This document shows positions 26,192-35,170 of a stretch of 64,000 bases of DNA, one piece after another; within the stretch, counting starts at the first letter, position 1, and every line of letters begins with the position of its first letter. The stretch lies in NCBI GenBank assembly GCA_023412765.1, contig JAEZBX010000062.1, positions 42,251 through 106,250 on the forward strand. The letters run 5' to 3'. The stretch is from Bacteroidota bacterium (GTDB taxonomy: Bacteria > Bacteroidota > Bacteroidia > Cytophagales > Cyclobacteriaceae). The translations under genes were made by a program, and so were the position numbers. Below the pieces are notes generated by a model that had not been told where the DNA came from, did not search any database, and saw only the letters and a list, made by a program, of their open reading frames with translations.

Positions 26192-26964
26192 TGACGAAAA
26201 CTTCTATTGAGAACAGCAGTTATACGAAAAACGCTGAAAAGGTCGTCGAGATCAGGAACCTGGAGAAAAGCTTCGGGGATATTAAAGTTCTGCGGGACGT
26301 GAACCTGGATCTGTACGATCGCGAAAACTTAGTAATCCTCGGTAGATCAGGTACCGGCAAGTCGGTGCTAATAAAATGTATGGTAGGGTTGCTCAAACCC
26401 GATTCAGGTGAGATTAATGTTCTTGGTTATGATGTTCCGTCTTTACATCACAAAGAACTTGACGAACTGAGGCAGCAGGTGGGATTCTCTTTTCAAGGCA
26501 GCGCGCTGTATGATTCTATGACTGTAAGAGAAAATTTAGAGTTCCCATTAAAAAGAAACCGTGGAATTTATGATCGTCATGAGCTGGATACCCTCGTTAG
26601 AGATGCACTGAAAGATGTCGGGTTGGAGGAGGCAATCAACAAGACACCGGCTGAACTTTCCGGAGGCATGAAGAAGCGAGTTGGGATTGCCCGTACGCTG
26701 ATTTTGAAGCCAAAGATCATGCTGTATGATGAACCGACGGCCGGACTTGATCCTGTTACCTCGGGTGAAATCAACGACCTGATAATGGAAGTGCGGGATA
26801 AATACAGTACGGCCTCGATAATTATCACGCACGATATCAGCTGCGCACGCCATACTTCAGACCGGATCATAGCGCTATTTGGTGGTTATAATAAAATAGA
26901 AGGAACCTTTGAAGACCTAAAGAAGAGTGATGATCCTGAGCTAAAAGAATTTTTCATTTATTAA
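26188..26964 (+). CDS. mlaF: MlaF-type ABC transporter ATPase
   Basis: A 258-residue ATP-binding protein with Walker A GRSGTGKS (52-59), the ABC signature LSGGMKKR, Walker B IMLYDEPTAGLDP and the switch histidine in IITHD. An N-terminal tail of about 18 residues precedes the first strand; an ATG three bases downstream (26191) would also serve. It powers lipid movement by the MlaE/MlaD complex. It overlaps mlaE by four bases, and mlaD starts ten bases after it. Confidence 0.94.
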   Translation: MMTKTSIENSSYTKNAEKVVEIRNLEKSFGDIKVLRDVNLDLYDRENLVILGRSGTGKSVLIKCMVGLLKPDSGEINVLGYDVPSLHHKELDELRQQVGFSFQGSALYDSMTVRENLEFPLKRNRGIYDRHELDTLVRDALKDVGLEEAINKTPAELSGGMKKRVGIARTLILKPKIMLYDEPTAGLDPVTSGEINDLIMEVRDKYSTASIIITHDISCARHTSDRIIALFGGYNKIEGTFEDLKKSDDPELKEFFIY

Positions 26965-26974
26965 AATCATAATT

Positions 26975-27952
26975 ATGGAACCGAAAGAATATAGACAAAA
27001 TATAAAGCTGGGTATTTTCGTACTAACGGGTATTGCATTATTCCTTGCGTCCGTATTCTATATTGGCAGTGAGCGAAATGTTTTTAATAAGACATTTACC
27101 GTGTCGGCAGTTTTCAAAAACGTCGAAGGTCTGACCGAGGGCGACAATGTATGGCTGTCGGGCGTTAAGATCGGAACCGTTAAGAGTGTGAGGATAATCA
27201 GCGAGGGAAAAGTTGTTGTTAGCCTTTCTTTAAAAGATAAGCAAAACGATTTTATCAGAAAAGATGCTACTGCCTTTATTGGTTCCGATGGTTTGGTTGG
27301 AAATAAGATTGTAATTGTGCGACCCGGTTCTGCTCCAGAACCCATCAATGATAATGACACAATTAATTCTCTATCGCCAACAGATACGCAAGATCTTATT
27401 AATATTGCGAAAGATGTTGGATCGAATACCCGGTCATTAACCGACGACCTAAAATTGATTGCTGATAAAATTACCAAGGGTCAGGGTGTTGTGGGCGAGT
27501 TATTGAATGAAGGGGAGCTATCCGAAGATCTAAGGGCAACCATTAGCTCGCTTCGGTTGGCAAGTCAAAATACAAGTCAGGCTACAGCTGACTTGAAAAA
27601 ACTTGTTTCTGAAATTAATAACGGCGAGGGGCTTGTTACTAAACTGATCAAGGATTCAACCTACGCTGAAACATTTGACAGCGCTTTAACAAATGTTGCA
27701 CTCGTGGGGACGAACGCTAAGGAGATGTCTGAAGATTTGAAAGAGGTTATTGATAAGTTTAACGATGAGAACAACGCTATAGGCGTGCTGCTGGCAGACA
27801 GTTCGTTTGCGAATAAGTTGCGAAAGACTTTGAATAATGCCAGGTCTGCTTCAGCAAAGTTGGATCAAAACATGGAGGCGATGCGCCATAACTTTTTGTT
27901 CCGAGGGTATTTCAGGAAACAGGAAAAGAAGGCACAACAACAAAACAATTAA
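26975..27952 (+). CDS. mlaD: MlaD-type MCE-domain lipid-binding protein
   Basis: A 325-residue protein with one N-terminal transmembrane helix (about 9-28), an MCE domain (about 38-118; FKNVEGLTEGDNVWLSGVKIG) and a long helical C-terminus (about 135-310) that probably forms a hexameric channel or needle. It is the periplasmic lipid carrier of the MlaEFD complex. The last gene of the operon, terC, starts three bases after its stop codon. Confidence 0.93.
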   Translation: MEPKEYRQNIKLGIFVLTGIALFLASVFYIGSERNVFNKTFTVSAVFKNVEGLTEGDNVWLSGVKIGTVKSVRIISEGKVVVSLSLKDKQNDFIRKDATAFIGSDGLVGNKIVIVRPGSAPEPINDNDTINSLSPTDTQDLINIAKDVGSNTRSLTDDLKLIADKITKGQGVVGELLNEGELSEDLRATISSLRLASQNTSQATADLKKLVSEINNGEGLVTKLIKDSTYAETFDSALTNVALVGTNAKEMSEDLKEVIDKFNDENNAIGVLLADSSFANKLRKTLNNARSASAKLDQNMEAMRHNFLFRGYFRKQEKKAQQQNN

Positions 27953-27955
27953 CAA

Positions 27956-28678
27956 ATGGACATATTTTCTCCGGAAGCACTTATAAGTCTAATCACCCTA
28001 ACTTTTCTTGAGATCGTATTAGGGATAGACAACATCGTTTTCATTTCTATCGTCAGCAATCGGCTTCCGGAAGCCCAGCAGGGCAAAGCGCGGAATATCG
28101 GTATCACGCTGGCGTTGGTAGTCCGAATTCTATTACTCTTAGCAATTAACTGGATTATCGGATTGACGGCGCCAATCTTTACTATCAGGGATTTCACGTT
28201 GAGCTATCGCGATTTGATATTGATTGTCGGCGGGCTGTTCCTCCTCGCGAAAAGTGTTTCCGAAATGCACGCAAAACTTGAGGGTTCTCACGAAGAACGA
28301 AATGTCAAAGTTGTAACATTTGGAGGTGCTCTGTTTCAAATCGTGTTGCTCGATCTGGTATTCTCGTTAGATTCGATTCTTACTGCTGTTGGATTGGTAG
28401 AAAATGTCTTGATCATCGTGATAGCAATAGTAATTTCCCTTGGTGTAATGTTGATTTTTGCGAAAAAGATCAGCACGTTTATCAATAATCATCCTGCAAT
28501 GAAAATATTAGCTATCTCGTTTCTGATGATGATTGGACTAATACTGGTGGTTGAAGGACTCCATGTGCACGTGCCCAAAGGGTATATCTACTTCGCGATG
28601 GCATTTGCCCTCGGCGTTGAAATAATTAATATGAAGATCAGAAAGAAAGCGACTAAGAAAACAGTTCTAAAGTCATAA
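27956..28678 (+). CDS. TerC family membrane protein
   Basis: A 240-residue protein with about seven transmembrane helices. The signature motifs are EIVLGIDNIVFISI (19-32) and LDLVFSLDSILTAVG, each carrying the conserved Asp that binds metal in TerC/Alx-type transporters. Members export Mn2+ or help metallate exported proteins, and give tellurite resistance in some bacteria. It sits three bases after mlaD and probably belongs to the same transcript. Its 3' end overlaps the convergent protease gene by six bases. Confidence 0.9.
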   Translation: MDIFSPEALISLITLTFLEIVLGIDNIVFISIVSNRLPEAQQGKARNIGITLALVVRILLLLAINWIIGLTAPIFTIRDFTLSYRDLILIVGGLFLLAKSVSEMHAKLEGSHEERNVKVVTFGGALFQIVLLDLVFSLDSILTAVGLVENVLIIVIAIVISLGVMLIFAKKISTFINNHPAMKILAISFLMMIGLILVVEGLHVHVPKGYIYFAMAFALGVEIINMKIRKKATKKTVLKS

Positions 28679-29584
28679 TAGCCTTCTAAACCCCGCATAG
28701 GACTGACAATAATTTAAGACGATAGCGTAATCTTTAATTATTTCCATGCCCACGGATGCATGGTTTTGCCAGGAAGATTGCGTTATGCTTACATCCAGTA
28801 CAGTGACTTCAAAGGTTTCTAACAAGAGTTTTTCTGCTGGCGCCTTCACACCCATAACCGATCCATTAAAACCCCGCCCAAGCTTGATTTTGTTAGCGTG
28901 TTTTTGAAGTTTCTTAATATCGGTGGTCTTTATAAGCAAGCCTAGAGAGGAACCGGTGTCGATCATGAGGTCGCACATCTCGGGTTGGCTACCTGCAAAA
29001 AATAGTTTTGAACAAACTATCGGCCGGGAATCCTCAATTCGAATGGGAATCTTTTGATACTCGTTACCTAAGATAGCAGTATCGGCCGGACGAAACGTGA
29101 TAAGTTGCTTTCGCGGATTGAGTTCAATTTCAAACTTGAGAAAGATGTCATAACCAATCACACCGTGCACGTTAGGATAGGATGCGAAAACATTCTGACG
29201 CGGTATTAATACTATCGGGATTTTCTCTCCGATGACGGTCGATATCGAGACTTTATTGTTCAGGGATAGCCTCCCGGAAACCGCCTCTCCATTCCCAAGT
29301 CCGGAAAACTGTACCCTTTTATCAGGCTCTTTATTAAAAAGCTTTTGAAATCTTTTTCCGAAAAGCACCAGGTTCCGGCAGCCTGTATCGAGAATTAGAT
29401 TGACTTTGATTGTGTCATTAATGATTACAGGAAGAATCACAAAACTGTCTATGCTCTTATACCTAAACGTAACTTCGGATACATCGTCGGGAAGGAAGAA
29501 CCCGGCTTTCGTTTCGGTAGCATATGCTGACTGAGTTAGAATGGAAATGAAAAGAAAAAAATACCACCGTAACGTGAGTGTCAT
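28673..29584 (-). CDS. Exported retropepsin-like aspartyl protease
   Basis: A 303-residue protein with a signal peptide (about 1-22). Two aspartyl protease motifs are present, LILDTGCRN (64-72) and LMIDTGSSL (206-214), so a single chain can form both halves of the active site. The hydrophobic-hydrophobic-Gly motif is seen in GVIGYDIF and in VGMEII. Bacteroidota proteins of this type are periplasmic and mostly uncharacterised. The gene shares an upstream sequence block with the subtilase gene at 31598 and is convergent with terC (six-base overlap). Confidence 0.88.
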   Translation of the reverse strand: MTLTLRWYFFLFISILTQSAYATETKAGFFLPDDVSEVTFRYKSIDSFVILPVIINDTIKVNLILDTGCRNLVLFGKRFQKLFNKEPDKRVQFSGLGNGEAVSGRLSLNNKVSISTVIGEKIPIVLIPRQNVFASYPNVHGVIGYDIFLKFEIELNPRKQLITFRPADTAILGNEYQKIPIRIEDSRPIVCSKLFFAGSQPEMCDLMIDTGSSLGLLIKTTDIKKLQKHANKIKLGRGFNGSVMGVKAPAEKLLLETFEVTVLDVSITQSSWQNHASVGMEIIKDYAIVLNYCQSYAGFRRLL

Positions 29585-29906
29585 GCAGCTTCCATTATTA
29601 GGAAAAGCTACAGTTCAACATAGACCTGTGTAACACCCTGTAAGGCTGATTTTTTACGACGCCTAAAACGGCCGTTGTAAGCTTTTTGATCCGGGTTACA
29701 TTCTTATGCGGTAGGTGTAATGGTAATTATTGATTGTTTTTATCCCGCAGCTCAGGGGAGTTGAACTATGATTGGAAGTTTCGGTGATGTTAAAAGAGTT
29801 CGCGATAATTGCCTGCGAGATTATTGAACAGGATGTAACGGTATGAATACACGCCGTGTTGGCCGGAAGCACGACCCCGGCTAGTTCGGCAAAAATTTTA
29901 GAGTTG
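29585..29906 (-). promoter_or_regulatory. Intergenic region before the aspartyl protease, with a shared element
   Basis: About 320 bases without a convincing gene. It contains the 12-mer AAATCAGCCTTA (minus strand, 29641-29652), which also occurs before the subtilase gene at the same distance, and a small hairpin GCCGG/CCGGC near 29862-29882 after the subtilase stop. A 78-codon leftward frame (29696-29932) was judged not to be a gene. Confidence 0.4.
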
Positions 29907-31598
29907 TTATTGTTTCTGCCCCGACTGGGCATAACTCATCGCAAGCTTCACGGCTTCATAGGCGTTCACCATTCCTCCGGTAATGCTAAGTTGACTAAAC
30001 GGTACTGTGTCACCTGTTCCAGGTTGTACTACTTTTAGGCCATCGTATTTCCGGGTCGACTGATTAATGATATCCTTGACCTGTTCTGCAGTCAGATCTG
30101 GAAAGTAAGCCCAAATCAGCGCTGCGACGCCGGTTACGATTGGGCATGCCATACTGGTTCCCTGTAGCCCTTCGTATTCGTTATTGGGAACGGTAGAATA
30201 TATCTCAACGCCCGGCGCAAATAGATCTACTGTTTTCTTTCCGTAGTTGGAGAAAGACGCGACGAAGCTGCTATCCTTCTCCCATGTGGATGCGCCAATC
30301 TCCATCCAGGTACGCGACATTTTTTTGTTTTTGTAATGTCTAGTGGGAAACTGTGATGTGGTATCCAGATTCTCGCCGTCGTTTCCTGAACCGTGCATCA
30401 ATATGACGCCTTTGTCTTCCGCATATTTTACCGCCTTATCGACGACCTCTTTATGCGGCGAATAATCTTTACCAAAACTCATGTTGATAATTTTTGCACC
30501 ATTGTCAACTGCATACATGATCCCGTTTGCGATGTCTTTATCGCGTTCGTCGCCATTAGGTGGTACAACTCTGATTGCAATGATTTCGACATTGTCTGCA
30601 ATACCTTTTACGCCGATGTCATTTTTGCGATTCGCTCCGATAATCCCGGCGACATGAGTACCATGCTTTGGCTCCCCGCCTTTGACGTCGTTGTTGCCGT
30701 AATTTTTTTCATTCGGATCATCCGGATTATCTCCCACGATAATCCGTGAATTATATTCTGGGTTATATCCATATTCGACTGCTGCCTTAAAGTGATCTAC
30801 TCCCTCTTTGAGTTGAACAAGGTACGCTTCTAATTCCTCGAGGAAATCGCTCACTAGTATATCACCCTCTACATTTTGTAACACATTGACCAGAGTTTCT
30901 TTTGCAAATCGCACAGTGTCGTTTGTAGGATTAATCTGAGCCAGGGATGATTTGGAGATTGAATCAATGTTGAGACTCTTTCTTAGAATACTATCACAAA
31001 ATGCTAAGGTGCCCAGCCCTTGATTGTACAAGTCATACTGCTGGCTAAATAATTCTAATTGCTCTTTGTTTGAAGCCACTTCCTTTTCAAATGCGACCTT
31101 TACTTTTTGCCATAGTGCATAGTCGTCTTTATCTTTCTTCTTGATTTTCTTTTCGTTTGCATTCTCGAACCGGGGTTTCAATCTCACGTATTCGCGAGTA
31201 AGTTCGTACGTGTCTCTGTTCACCGAACTGTCTTTCCCTCCAATAAAATTCCATCCATGAATATCATCGATATAGCCGTTCTTGTCGTCATCAATACCAT
31301 TGTCAGGAATTTCAGCACTGTTGGTCCAGATAATATTTGTCAGGTCCTCATGATCCACGTCGATGCCCGAATCTATTACTGCTACCCTTATTTTTCTGGA
31401 TGGTTTTCCCTTTAGGAGGGTTTCGTAGGCCTTTTCTGTGCTTGTGCCCTCAAATTTTTCAGTATCAGGATCGCGCAAAAACCAGTCGCGTGCTACACCA
31501 CTATCTAACAGGCTATCCGATTCCGATTGCCCGAAAGCCGCCTCAAAGCCTAGGGTTAGACACAGAACAAAAAACATTGGCACCTTCTTAAAACTCAT
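29907..31598 (-). CDS. Exported subtilisin-like serine protease (S8) with a large insertion
   Basis: A 563-residue protein with a signal peptide (about 1-23) and the complete catalytic triad: D76 in VAVIDSGID, H312 in KHGTHVAGI and S482 in GTSMACP. The Asp and His are separated by about 236 residues rather than the usual few dozen. The insertion (about 125-290) is highly charged and helical, including a Lys-rich stretch around 149-158. No C-terminal secretion domain is seen, so the enzyme is probably periplasmic. The insertion is known in some Bacteroidota S8 proteases and might act as a cap or partner-binding arm (inference). It is divergent from the caspase gene. Confidence 0.92.
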   Translation of the reverse strand: MSFKKVPMFFVLCLTLGFEAAFGQSESDSLLDSGVARDWFLRDPDTEKFEGTSTEKAYETLLKGKPSRKIRVAVIDSGIDVDHEDLTNIIWTNSAEIPDNGIDDDKNGYIDDIHGWNFIGGKDSSVNRDTYELTREYVRLKPRFENANEKKIKKKDKDDYALWQKVKVAFEKEVASNKEQLELFSQQYDLYNQGLGTLAFCDSILRKSLNIDSISKSSLAQINPTNDTVRFAKETLVNVLQNVEGDILVSDFLEELEAYLVQLKEGVDHFKAAVEYGYNPEYNSRIIVGDNPDDPNEKNYGNNDVKGGEPKHGTHVAGIIGANRKNDIGVKGIADNVEIIAIRVVPPNGDERDKDIANGIMYAVDNGAKIINMSFGKDYSPHKEVVDKAVKYAEDKGVILMHGSGNDGENLDTTSQFPTRHYKNKKMSRTWMEIGASTWEKDSSFVASFSNYGKKTVDLFAPGVEIYSTVPNNEYEGLQGTSMACPIVTGVAALIWAYFPDLTAEQVKDIINQSTRKYDGLKVVQPGTGDTVPFSQLSITGGMVNAYEAVKLAMSYAQSGQKQ

Positions 31599-31955
31599 AA
31601 TTTCAAATTTTCACAATTATCAAATAAAAATCGGGATTAGGCCATGTTTAAGGCTGATTTACACTAACGGCCAAAACCGGAAAATCTTACAAAACTCCTT
31701 TCGATATTACTTCCGTACCCATAACGCACAGACTTATCGGTAGCAGGGAAAGCCGTGACATACATTTGTTAAACAGCCCTAATTTAAAATGTTCACGGTT
31801 TTTGGTACTTTAAACCTGTTTCACAGCTTGCTTTTCTGGTACGCAGCGCACGAAAACAATCAACGAGCCGCAATAACTGTTCGAAACAAAGGAAAGAGTC
31901 ACAAAATTCCTTTCTAGCGCAAATCAGTTTATCTAAAATATTAGCCCTCCAGTCT
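31599..31955. promoter_or_regulatory. Divergent promoter region between subtilase and caspase genes
   Basis: 357 bases without a gene. The 12-mer AAATCAGCCTTA (minus strand, 31649-31660) lies 51 bases before the subtilase start and is repeated before the aspartyl protease. Nearer the caspase gene, AAAGGAA (31888-31894) and TTCCTTT (31907-31913) form an inverted repeat 43 bases before its ATG. No confident promoter boxes were seen. Confidence 0.45.
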
Positions 31956-34900
31956 ATGCGCATCAGCCAGGTAGTTCACATTTGTATTTTGCTTATTGTG
32001 AGTTTGCCCTTGTGGGCTCAGGCACCCCGTATTGTGGTTAATCCACTTGGACATTCAGCAAAAATTCACAAGGTACTTTTTACACCCGACGGCCAGCAGA
32101 TAATTTCTGTTTCCGAGGATAAAACGATCCGAGTGTGGAATGCTGAGACTGGCGCGATGGTTAGAAAATTCGAATCTCAGATTGGAGATGGACCTGAAGG
32201 CATGTTTTACGCAGCAGCCTTATCACCGGATGGAAAGTTGCTTGCTGCTGCCGGATATCAGGCCACGGTAGAGACCGAAAATTATATCATCATTATCAAT
32301 CTCGAGAAGGGCACCCAGGTAAGCACTGCTGTCGGACATAATGATGTGATCAACAGTCTTAGCTTTAGCGGATCAGGTAAATACCTCGCCAGTGGGGGAG
32401 CAGACAAACTAGTGAAGATTTGGAAAGTTGAGCCTGCGTCCAAGCTATCCGTTGTAACGACGATCCCCATTCCCTCCCCGGTTTCATGCGTAGCATTCAA
32501 TAACCTGACACAAGATCTGGCAGTGTCGCACGAAAGTAATGACGTGCTGGTCTATGGTCTTGCATCACTTGACAAAGGCATGAAGACTACTCCCCGTACA
32601 TTCAAAAAGCACAAGGGAGTTGTCGACAAGATTGTTTACTCTCCCGACGGCTCTTACCTGGCATCCAGCAGTTTCGAGAATGAGCTGATCGTATGGAAGC
32701 CTGACGGCACCGTAGTAAAAGAGTTTGAAGGTTTGGTAAATCCGATTAATGCCATAGCATTCTCTGCGGACTCGAAAATAATGGCTGGTCTCGATGTGTT
32801 TGGTAAAGGAACCAGCTGGGGGATCCCGGCGGGTAACAAATTTGCAGACTTCAAAGGACACGACAATACAGTATTCAGCGCCGCCTTTGCTCCGTCGTTG
32901 CACGGCAATTACGTGGTAGCATCTGCCGGCGGTATAAATAATGAGATCATTCTCTGGAATCCAATCAACGGCCTGACTGTGCGCAAGATTAAAGGAAAAG
33001 GCAATGCAATTACGGATTTGACCTTTGGCTCTGGAATGGAACTGTTCATTGCGAATGAACGCTCCAAAGACAAAAAGCCACTGTACAAGACTACATTCAA
33101 TTTTGAGTCGTTGACCATCGGTCGCAACTCGGGGGCTGTTCCAACCGCGAAGGACGTAATGAAAGGTATTTCCCAGACAGGCCCTAACACGCTAGACTTG
33201 CCAAAAGGCAAAAAGATCCAGACCGTTGAGAACGAGGATGGACGAATTTTGGATTACCACGCTCTGGCCGACGGCAGTGTTATCGTTGCAAGCGACTTTT
33301 CGCTGAAGTTGTTCGACAGAAATGGCTATCTGAGCAAAGAGTTTGTAGGGCACTATGGAGCTGTGCGATCAATTGCCGTAACCTCGGATGGAAAATATTT
33401 TGCTTCTGGAGGCGAAGACCAGTCGATCATACTTTGGAAATTATCCGATACCGGATTTGCGCCAAGTCTCAGGCAAGCATTTGAAGGCGAGGAGTGGGCT
33501 TCATATTTCAATTCACTGCCTATCGATTCGCTGACGAAAGAACCGACTAAAAAAGCCTGGCTCGACGTCATTGCATTCCTTAAAAGCTCAGGTGACAAAA
33601 CCTACAAAGGCATCGAGGAAGTGTACAAGACATTGGGTGAGCAAGTCATTCCGTTTGCAACGTTCTTTGTCACCGACGACAACGAATGGGTCTGTTGGAC
33701 ACCAAAGGGATATTTTTCGTGCTCGTCTTCTGGCGGACAATATTTTGGGTGGCATGTGAACAGAGGAATAAATCAGCTGGCGGATTATTATGCCGCTGAA
33801 CAATATTTCGAGATCTTGTACAGACCATCGGACCTTGCTAATAGTTTCAAGCAGGGAAAACGAGTGGAGGATCTTTTGCGAGAGTCGGGAGAACGGATCT
33901 TTGATCTAAGTAAACTACACCGGCCTTCGGTAGGGTTTTTCGACATTACTGTTACAACTCGCGCTACCGACTTACTGCGATACGACAAGGGGAAGTATTT
34001 TACCCAGGCGCGCACGGTACCATTGACTGTAGATGTTTATGATGGTGGTGGCGGTATCAAGGAAGTCAACATCTATCAAAATGATAAACTTATCATCAAC
34101 GATAAGGATGTCAAAACTACAGGTGAAGGTCAAAAAAGATCCAAGACCTATCCCGTGGAAATGGTAAACGAAACAAATGAGTTTCGTGTGAAGGTAGTCA
34201 ACTTCCAAAAGATCGAATCCAGGGCCGATGAGCTTGTTATTGAATATACCGGAGAGGCTATTGCTACCTCGACACTTCATATTCTTGCAGTAGGTATAAA
34301 CAAGTATAAGAATGAATCATACAATCTAAACTATGCACAGCCAGATGCCTTTTCATTTGTTGAAAAAATTAATGAGAGAAGCAGAGGTATATTCAAGGGG
34401 GTAAACAGAGTGGAGATCTATGATGATGAAGCCACCAAAGAAAATATTACCACAGGTTTTAAAGCGATGATAGCCCGTGCAAAGCCCGAAGATGTCTTCA
34501 TGTTCTATTATGCGGGACATGGTACGTTGGATGAGGAGAACAATGAGGAATATTACCTGGTGCCAACTGATATCACAAAACTTTATGGCGATCCTGCGCA
34601 ACTTCATGCAAAGGGAATTTCCGCGACCGACATCAAGAATTTCTTAACGCAAATAAAATCCCAGAAGCAGATCATCCTTATGGATGCATGTCACTCAGGC
34701 GGTGCCGTAAAATCGTTCAGTACCCGTGGGGTGGCAACAGATGAGAAAGCCATGGTTCAACTAGCCCGTAGCTCTGGCGTTGTGATGATTGCGTCCAGTG
34801 GTACAAAGCAGCTTGCAACGGAATTTGAAGCTTTAAAGCATGGTGTCTTTACCTATGCGCTATTGGAAGCTTTGGATGGTAAAGCTGATAATGGCGACCG

Positions 34901-35039
34901 CAAGATTACCGTCAATGAACTTAAATTTTATATGGAGGAGAGAGTGCCTGAGTTGACTAAGCAATACGGAGGACAGGCGCAGTATCCAACCGGTTACATC
35001 ACCGGCAATGATTTTCCGATATCTATCCTTGAAAAATAG
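31956..35039 (+). CDS. Exported WD40-repeat caspase-family protein
   Basis: A 1027-residue protein with a signal peptide (about 1-22, ending LPLWAQA). The N-terminal half (about 25-510) has WD40-type repeats such as VLFTPDGQQIISVSEDKTI and YLASGGADKLVKIWKVE. A middle region (about 510-770) contains an Ig-like strand-rich part. The C-terminal caspase (C14) domain (about 775-1020) has catalytic H855 in YYAGHGT and C912 in MDACHSGG. The protein is likely periplasmic or surface-bound, which is unusual for a caspase-WD40 fusion since characterised metacaspases are cytosolic. The substrate is probably cut after basic residues if it follows other metacaspases (family knowledge). Confidence 0.9.
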   Translation: MRISQVVHICILLIVSLPLWAQAPRIVVNPLGHSAKIHKVLFTPDGQQIISVSEDKTIRVWNAETGAMVRKFESQIGDGPEGMFYAAALSPDGKLLAAAGYQATVETENYIIIINLEKGTQVSTAVGHNDVINSLSFSGSGKYLASGGADKLVKIWKVEPASKLSVVTTIPIPSPVSCVAFNNLTQDLAVSHESNDVLVYGLASLDKGMKTTPRTFKKHKGVVDKIVYSPDGSYLASSSFENELIVWKPDGTVVKEFEGLVNPINAIAFSADSKIMAGLDVFGKGTSWGIPAGNKFADFKGHDNTVFSAAFAPSLHGNYVVASAGGINNEIILWNPINGLTVRKIKGKGNAITDLTFGSGMELFIANERSKDKKPLYKTTFNFESLTIGRNSGAVPTAKDVMKGISQTGPNTLDLPKGKKIQTVENEDGRILDYHALADGSVIVASDFSLKLFDRNGYLSKEFVGHYGAVRSIAVTSDGKYFASGGEDQSIILWKLSDTGFAPSLRQAFEGEEWASYFNSLPIDSLTKEPTKKAWLDVIAFLKSSGDKTYKGIEEVYKTLGEQVIPFATFFVTDDNEWVCWTPKGYFSCSSSGGQYFGWHVNRGINQLADYYAAEQYFEILYRPSDLANSFKQGKRVEDLLRESGERIFDLSKLHRPSVGFFDITVTTRATDLLRYDKGKYFTQARTVPLTVDVYDGGGGIKEVNIYQNDKLIINDKDVKTTGEGQKRSKTYPVEMVNETNEFRVKVVNFQKIESRADELVIEYTGEAIATSTLHILAVGINKYKNESYNLNYAQPDAFSFVEKINERSRGIFKGVNRVEIYDDEATKENITTGFKAMIARAKPEDVFMFYYAGHGTLDEENNEEYYLVPTDITKLYGDPAQLHAKGISATDIKNFLTQIKSQKQIILMDACHSGGAVKSFSTRGVATDEKAMVQLARSSGVVMIASSGTKQLATEFEALKHGVFTYALLEALDGKADNGDRKITVNELKFYMEERVPELTKQYGGQAQYPTGYITGNDFPISILEK

Positions 35040-35080
35040 CGTCCTTTCTGTCAGTACTTTGAGCCACTATGAAACGAAAT

Positions 35081-35102
35081 AATGTCATTTTGACCTGACA
35101 TT
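35081..35102. promoter_or_regulatory. Inverted repeat upstream of the Hsp20-like gene
   Basis: AATGTCA (35081-35087) and TGACATT (35096-35102) form a 7-base inverted repeat about 25 bases before the sigma-54-like element. Placement upstream of a -24 site suits an activator-binding site (inference). Confidence 0.35.
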
Positions 35103-35127
35103 ACCCCTTTTTATACCCCTGTCTCCT

Positions 35128-35144
35128 TTGGTATAGTCGTTGTC
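35128..35144 (+). promoter_or_regulatory. Sigma-54-like promoter for the Hsp20-like gene
   Basis: TTGGTATAGTCGTTGTC fits YTGGCACGRNNNTTGCW with correct spacing: TTGG at -24 and TTG at -12. The predicted transcript start near 35156 lies after an ATG at 35147, which supports using the ATG at 35171 with its AGGAG ribosome site. Confidence 0.45.
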
Positions 35145-35170
35145 ACATGGAAATAGAAAGGAGAAAAAAC

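Noticed and set aside
29696..29932. A 78-codon leftward open frame overlapping the end of the subtilase gene, Ser/Thr/Cys-rich like a peptide precursor
   Set aside because: No ribosome site, no leader peptide pattern, no modification enzymes nearby, and its length is within what chance gives in this base composition.
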